The notes beneath the pieces were generated by a model. The model made no database searches. It was not told the DNA's origin and saw only the letters and a list, made by a program, of their open reading frames with translations. A stretch of DNA of 10,505 nucleotides from Stagonosporopsis chrysanthemi. Its lineage: Eukaryota; Ascomycota; Dothideomycetes; Pleosporales; Didymellaceae. The stretch spans positions 1 through 10,505 of the forward strand of contig JAFISE010000394.1 in assembly GCA_022560025.1 (NCBI GenBank), in the 5' to 3' direction. How positions within the stretch are numbered: position 1 is the first letter of the stretch; each line of letters starts with the position of its first letter. Both the position numbers and the translations under genes were made by a program. Positions 7,833 to 10,505 of this stretch are shown here, piece by piece.

Positions 7833-9590
7833 ATGGTTTACAATATTGGTCCGCGAAAGGGATTCCCTGCATTGGCTTATGTGACAAACAATCCCAAATC
7901 GAGCTTACAATGTGCCTTCACCCTAAAGTACGTTCGCTGCCCCGAGAAGGATACCGCAAGCCAAGCTACCATATCCCTCCGATCCATGTCTATCCGAGAT
8001 GAACCGGGCTCCAAAGTGTTTTTGACCATTTCCATCAATGCAGACGATCTAGAAACTGGTCGGAATCTCATTCAGTCTGCAGATGATTGCACAGATCATG
8101 AGCTGTCACCACTCGCCCAAGGAGGATCCCCTGATTACCACACTATGTTATTGACGCGAACAAAGCAGTCTTCAATTTGGTGTTCCGATAGTCCCGATGC
8201 AGTACCAGAGTTGCATGAGAGCAATCCCATTGTCAAGCGAGTCACCGAGCTGGCTGAATCGTCGCAAATATCCATCACACTCGACTATTCATGGATACCG
8301 ACCAAAAACCGTCCGTCGCTCGCAGACATTATCTATCATCCGCAAGGTCGGTGCGGAATCCCGGTCAATTTTGATCGCAATCCACATATGCATCAGTATT
8401 ATCCACCTACAAGACGCGTCGCCGAGGCTCCGGTCAGCCCTCCTCCGATTGGGTCTCCCCCACCGTATAAGAAAGTTGAGCTGTCCTCCAAACGCGCTAG
8501 GCAACTCGCCTCTGTACCCGCTTCTCCGCCTGCAAAACGTTTGCTTCTCTCATCTGCATCTAATGGCTTGTCTCCAAGGAAGGATTTTGCGGACTTGACA
8601 CCAGGCCCCGAGGCTGTGTTTCCAATCGCTGCTTCCATCGCTGTTTCCGACGCTGCTTCCAACGCTGCTGATCTTGACCTCGGCTCGCCTACGGAGAAGG
8701 CAACTACAGCACCAACGCCCAGTCCCAAGCCGGCGTTCTCACCAGTTGCCCACGCCGATGTCAGTCACGAAGATGCTTTTGGCATGCTTATTGCTGAAAT
8801 ACTTCAAGCCAACCCCGGTACTCCATGCCCTTCGCCGACCGCGCTGCACGCAAACCAAATGAGCATTAGCGACGTACAAGCTGGCTCCTCTCGTGGTCTA
8901 AGTCGATACGCGGAGACTGCACTCCGCGCATTGCTCAGCGAGCGCCCCGCCAGCCGCGTTATGAAACACATTGAGGACATCATTGACATGAATGTCCAGT
9001 ACGCTGAAGACAAGCATAGCCAGCTGGATGCATCGCTTTACGAGCAATCCGAGGAGATCAGGTTATCCCTTGCCATGGAGACAACAGACAAGATCGTGGA
9101 AATCAATGATGCTGCAGATGAAGCCATAGCAAGACTAGAAGCTGCGGTCGCTAACGCAGAAGAGACGGCCGAACAACTTGAGCCATATTTGGAAGAGCCT
9201 CGACCAACCGCAGAGAACGTTGATGGAGGGAGCATTAAAAAAGCGGAGTGGATAGAAACCTTGCAGAGGGAAAACAGCAACTTGAAAATCGAACTGCGTG
9301 GAAGAGAAATCAAATTAGCCGAGAAAAAGATCGAGATGCGAAGAAAGGAGCTTCAAATAGCTACATCGGAAGCCGCAGCAAGAGCACGAATTGCCGCAGC
9401 AGATCAACGAGTTACCACATCAGATCAACGGGTCACTAAAGCAGATCAACTTATGGACGAAGCAGCAAAACGGGTTGCCCAAGCAGAACAACTGATGGCC
9501 GAAGTAGCTCAGCGGGAAGCTCAAGTAGCTCAAAGGGAGGCTCAAGTAGCTCAAAGGGAAGCCCAAGGGGAAGCCCAAGTAAATAGGTAG
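7833..9590 (+). CDS. Uncharacterised 585-residue protein with C-terminal heptad-repeat coiled coil
   Basis: This is a single uninterrupted frame with ATG at 7833 directly preceded by an in-frame TAA, so the start is fixed unless an upstream exon exists. Residues 1-190 appear globular with alternating beta-like stretches (FPALAYVTNN, AFTLKYVRC, KVFLTISINADDL, ISITLDYSWIP). Residues 191-345 are a low-complexity Pro/Ser/Ala linker with basic patches at KKVELSSKRARQ (213-224) and PPAKRLLL (232-239), possible nuclear localisation signals. Residues 355-450 are strongly helical, and from about 465 to the end it is a charged coiled coil. Residues 523-578 form eight perfect heptads, from ADQRVTT-like units to three copies of VAQREAQ. 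There is no signal peptide or membrane segment. The architecture fits a scaffold, structural or nuclear protein, but this is inference only; I do not recognise the N-terminal domain. The neighbouring minus-strand locus also ends in a coiled coil but shows no obvious sequence relation by eye. An AATAAA follows 40 bases after the stop. It appears intact, in contrast to its broken neighbour. Confidence 0.88.
   Translation: MVYNIGPRKGFPALAYVTNNPKSSLQCAFTLKYVRCPEKDTASQATISLRSMSIRDEPGSKVFLTISINADDLETGRNLIQSADDCTDHELSPLAQGGSPDYHTMLLTRTKQSSIWCSDSPDAVPELHESNPIVKRVTELAESSQISITLDYSWIPTKNRPSLADIIYHPQGRCGIPVNFDRNPHMHQYYPPTRRVAEAPVSPPPIGSPPPYKKVELSSKRARQLASVPASPPAKRLLLSSASNGLSPRKDFADLTPGPEAVFPIAASIAVSDAASNAADLDLGSPTEKATTAPTPSPKPAFSPVAHADVSHEDAFGMLIAEILQANPGTPCPSPTALHANQMSISDVQAGSSRGLSRYAETALRALLSERPASRVMKHIEDIIDMNVQYAEDKHSQLDASLYEQSEEIRLSLAMETTDKIVEINDAADEAIARLEAAVANAEETAEQLEPYLEEPRPTAENVDGGSIKKAEWIETLQRENSNLKIELRGREIKLAEKKIEMRRKELQIATSEAAARARIAAADQRVTTSDQRVTKADQLMDEAAKRVAQAEQLMAEVAQREAQVAQREAQVAQREAQGEAQVNR
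8628..8675 (+). repeat. 12-bp tandem repeat in the linker of the 585-residue gene
   Basis: Four consecutive 12-base units of the type GCTGCTTCCAAC (8628-8639, 8640-8651, 8652-8663, and a diverged 8664-8675) encode residues 266-281: AASI, AVSD, AASN, AADL. This in-frame minisatellite in the disordered linker can change length without breaking the frame. Confidence 0.8.
9399..9566 (+). repeat. 21-bp coding minisatellite, eight heptads
   Basis: Eight 21-base units encode residues 523-578 of the coiled-coil protein. The last three (9504-9524, 9525-9545, 9546-9566) are nearly identical at DNA level and each encodes VAQREAQ. The earlier five are diverged (ADQRVTT, SDQRVTK, ADQLMDE, AAKRVAQ, AEQLMAE). 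A partial unit follows at 9567-9578, just before the stop. The unit is exactly one coiled-coil heptad, so copy-number change lengthens the coil by whole turns without frameshift. The gradient from diverged to identical copies points to recent expansion at the 3' end. Confidence 0.9.
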
Positions 9591-9629
9591 TGCCTAATTT
9601 ACCTTCCCGGAAATCGCGAGCGAGCAAGG

Positions 9630-9635
9630 AATAAA
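9630..9635 (+). terminator. Candidate poly(A) signal AATAAA
   Basis: A canonical AATAAA lies 40 bases downstream of the TAG at 9588-9590 on the coding strand. Fungal poly(A) signals are often degenerate, so the exact match is suggestive but not proof of the cleavage site. Confidence 0.55.
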
Positions 9636-9657
9636 GTCATCACTTCGCAGTCTATCA

Positions 9658-9680
9658 AAGTCATCCTTTTATGATGACTT
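9658..9680. repeat. Perfect 8-bp inverted repeat downstream of the coiled-coil gene
   Basis: AAGTCATC (9658-9665) and GATGACTT (9673-9680) are exact reverse complements around a 7-base loop, CTTTTAT. The left arm also occurs as a direct repeat just upstream (AAAGTCATC at 9633-9641 and 9657-9665). It sits 23 bases after the AATAAA, between two convergent genes, where a hairpin in the 3' UTR or cleavage region is plausible. A role is not shown. Confidence 0.6.
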
Positions 9681-9782
9681 ACTTGCGGCTCCCGTGTTAC
9701 TGCTCTTGTACAGCAAGCGTGTGATTGACTTGAACGCTTGCTTCTAGACTGTATAGACTGTGTTACACACTAAACTATAATG

Positions 9783-9900
9783 TCAACGCGCGCGGGAGTT
9801 TGCGGAGTCCTGCTCCTGTTCCTCCTTCTCGTTCAGTTTCTGCCTTCGCTTCTTATGTGCTGATGTAAGGACATCGTGGAATCTCTTGAGTGCACGGCTG
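9783..9900 (-). CDS. Possible alternative terminal exon of the STAND-like gene
   Basis: On the minus strand this frame reads S-S-R-A-L-K-R-F-H-D-V-L-T-S and a Lys/Arg/Glu-rich tail (HKKRRQKLNEKEEQEQD) to a TGA at 9785-9783, 38 complete codons after a split one. It can be joined to the upstream gene by an intron with donor GTAGAC (9991-9986) and acceptor CCACCAG ending at 9901, 91 bases long, with CTGAAC at 9927-9922 as a plausible branch site. The phase matches (AG from the first exon plus C). The donor is weak at its fifth and sixth bases, and without splicing the protein simply stops at TAG 9990-9988. The tail could instead be a remnant or an unrelated ORF. Confidence 0.4.
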
Positions 9901-9987
9901 CTGGTGGATGGGTGAACGTTTGTTCAGACACAGACACGGTGAGAGTAATTCAAGTATAGATTTTGTGCTCGCAGACGAGAGAACAGT

Positions 9988-10407
9988 CTACCTCCCCCCA
10001 AAACTAGCTCCATGAACTCCACCGTTGAGAGTGTGGACCTGCATGCCAGAGTTGTTGTCCCCGAATGTTGCGGTATTCGAGATGGCTTCGTTCTTTGCTG
10101 CGGCCCTGGCGACTGCGTCTTCTTGCGCCTTTGCTAGCAGCTCGTCTAGTAGTCTGCGCGACACATTTATCGCTTCGCGTTCTTGTTCGAGCTGTCGCAT
10201 AGCACTGGCTTTGTCTTCTTCAGACCCAGCCGTCTCTTCATCATCGCTGCTGAGGTTCATCTCGTCCATTCTGTGTTGTAGGACGACCGGCTGCTTGTCT
10301 GTTTCGGTGATAGCACTCTTCACATCGGCTTGGTTTACTGATATTGCCTGCTTGATGTCATCTGTAATGTAGCCGTGGCGAACAGAGCTGTACCTGTGGT
10401 AGCTTGT
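9988..10407 (-). CDS. C-terminal part of a fungal STAND/NLR-accessory-type protein (partial)
   Basis: Minus-strand frame open from 10407 to the TAG at 9990-9988. A TGA at 10413-10411 closes it upstream and CAG at 10410-10408 could be an acceptor, so this is probably an internal or last exon whose 5' exons lie near or beyond the window edge. The visible part reads GYITDDIKQAISVNQADVK, an acidic Ser/Asp/Glu segment (NLSSDDEETAGSEEDKA), a helix (MRQLEQEREAINVSRRLLDE) and a Gly/Asn-rich C-terminus (TFGDNNSGMQV, LNGGVHGASFGG) at 10068-9991. This ending, after an LxxER...SRxLLxELL helix, is as I recall it typical of ascomycete proteins with the STAND-associated (Helo-like/PigL-type) N-terminal domain, where Gly/Asn motifs sit near the terminus. 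That N-terminal domain itself is not in the window. The role is inferred: such proteins are linked to allorecognition and immune-type signalling, and some carry amyloid motifs. It is convergent with the gene at 7833-9590. Confidence 0.6.
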   Translation of the reverse strand, partial: TSYHRYSSVRHGYITDDIKQAISVNQADVKSAITETDKQPVVLQHRMDEMNLSSDDEETAGSEEDKASAMRQLEQEREAINVSRRLLDELLAKAQEDAVARAAAKNEAISNTATFGDNNSGMQVHTLNGGVHGASFGGR

Positions 10408-10505
10408 CTGTCACGATTTGGAGTCTCTCTTGCCTCATGGGCAACCCGCGCCTCACCTTTGGTGAGATGCGGCTCCCCATCCTGCACTAGCGCTGTTTAC
10501 AGCTA
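10408..10505 (-). other. Right edge: unresolved 5' part of the STAND-like gene
   Basis: One model has donor GTGAGG with acceptor GTGACAG at 10410-10408, an intron of about 49 bases, joining in phase to a short exon that contains an ATG near the window edge (reading M-G-S-R-I-S-P-K). The branch site is not clear and that frame has a TAG just upstream of the ATG. The true start or further exons are probably beyond 10505. Confidence 0.3.

Noticed and set aside
10380..10411. A 32-base intron (GTACAG...TTACAG) near the right edge
   Set aside because: Too short for fungal splicing, and it would not join the two frames in a clearly better way than the alternative acceptor at 10408.

Overview
The window looks like nuclear DNA of a filamentous ascomycete fungus, perhaps a dothideomycete, though that class is a guess. 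The evidence is short spliceosomal introns with fungal signals (donors GTAAGT and GTATGC, a CTAAC branch site about 18 bases before an acceptor), AT-moderate gene-poor spacers, no bacterial ribosome-binding sites or operons, and a fungal-style poly(A) signal. Gene density is low, about four loci in 10.5 kb, with several signs of decay, as expected of an accessory or fast-evolving region.

Layout, left to right. Positions 1-91 are a G homopolymer of doubtful reality. Positions 92-2446 hold no convincing gene, only a few short repeats, a hairpin and one possible coding remnant. A two-exon membrane fatty acid desaturase (2447-3612, +) is the best-supported gene: three histidine boxes and a phase-matched 131-base intron. 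Positions 3613-4922 hold nothing recognisable. On the minus strand, 6388-4923 is the footprint of one coiled-coil gene. Its first two exons (6388-5551) join in frame, but the reading frame is then broken by TGA and TAG codons and a frameshift, so the coiled-coil tail (5550-4923) looks like a pseudogene.

Positions 6389-7832 form the intergenic space between this locus and a divergent gene. They contain a 22-bp tandem repeat and a 90-bp direct repeat whose two copies differ only by transitions. The gene at 7833-9590 (+) encodes an intact 585-residue protein that I do not recognise: a globular N-terminus, a Pro/Ser/Ala-rich linker with basic patches, and a long coiled coil ending in eight 21-bp-encoded heptads. 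It is followed by AATAAA. The right edge (minus strand, from about 10407 leftwards) holds the C-terminal part of a gene resembling fungal proteins with a STAND/NLR-type N-terminal domain. It has an acidic/coiled-coil region and a Gly/Asn-rich terminal motif, and possibly an extra spliced basic tail exon (9900-9783).

I see no operon-like logic. The desaturase acts in membrane lipid or metabolite modification. The three loci to its right share only a coiled-coil-rich architecture, and any joint role is speculation. The most interesting points are the orphan heptad-repeat protein, the transition-only duplicated block upstream of it, the C-to-T-type stop codons in the neighbouring broken gene (suggestive of repeat-induced point mutation, RIP, or cytosine deamination), and the possible alternative C-terminus of the STAND-like protein.
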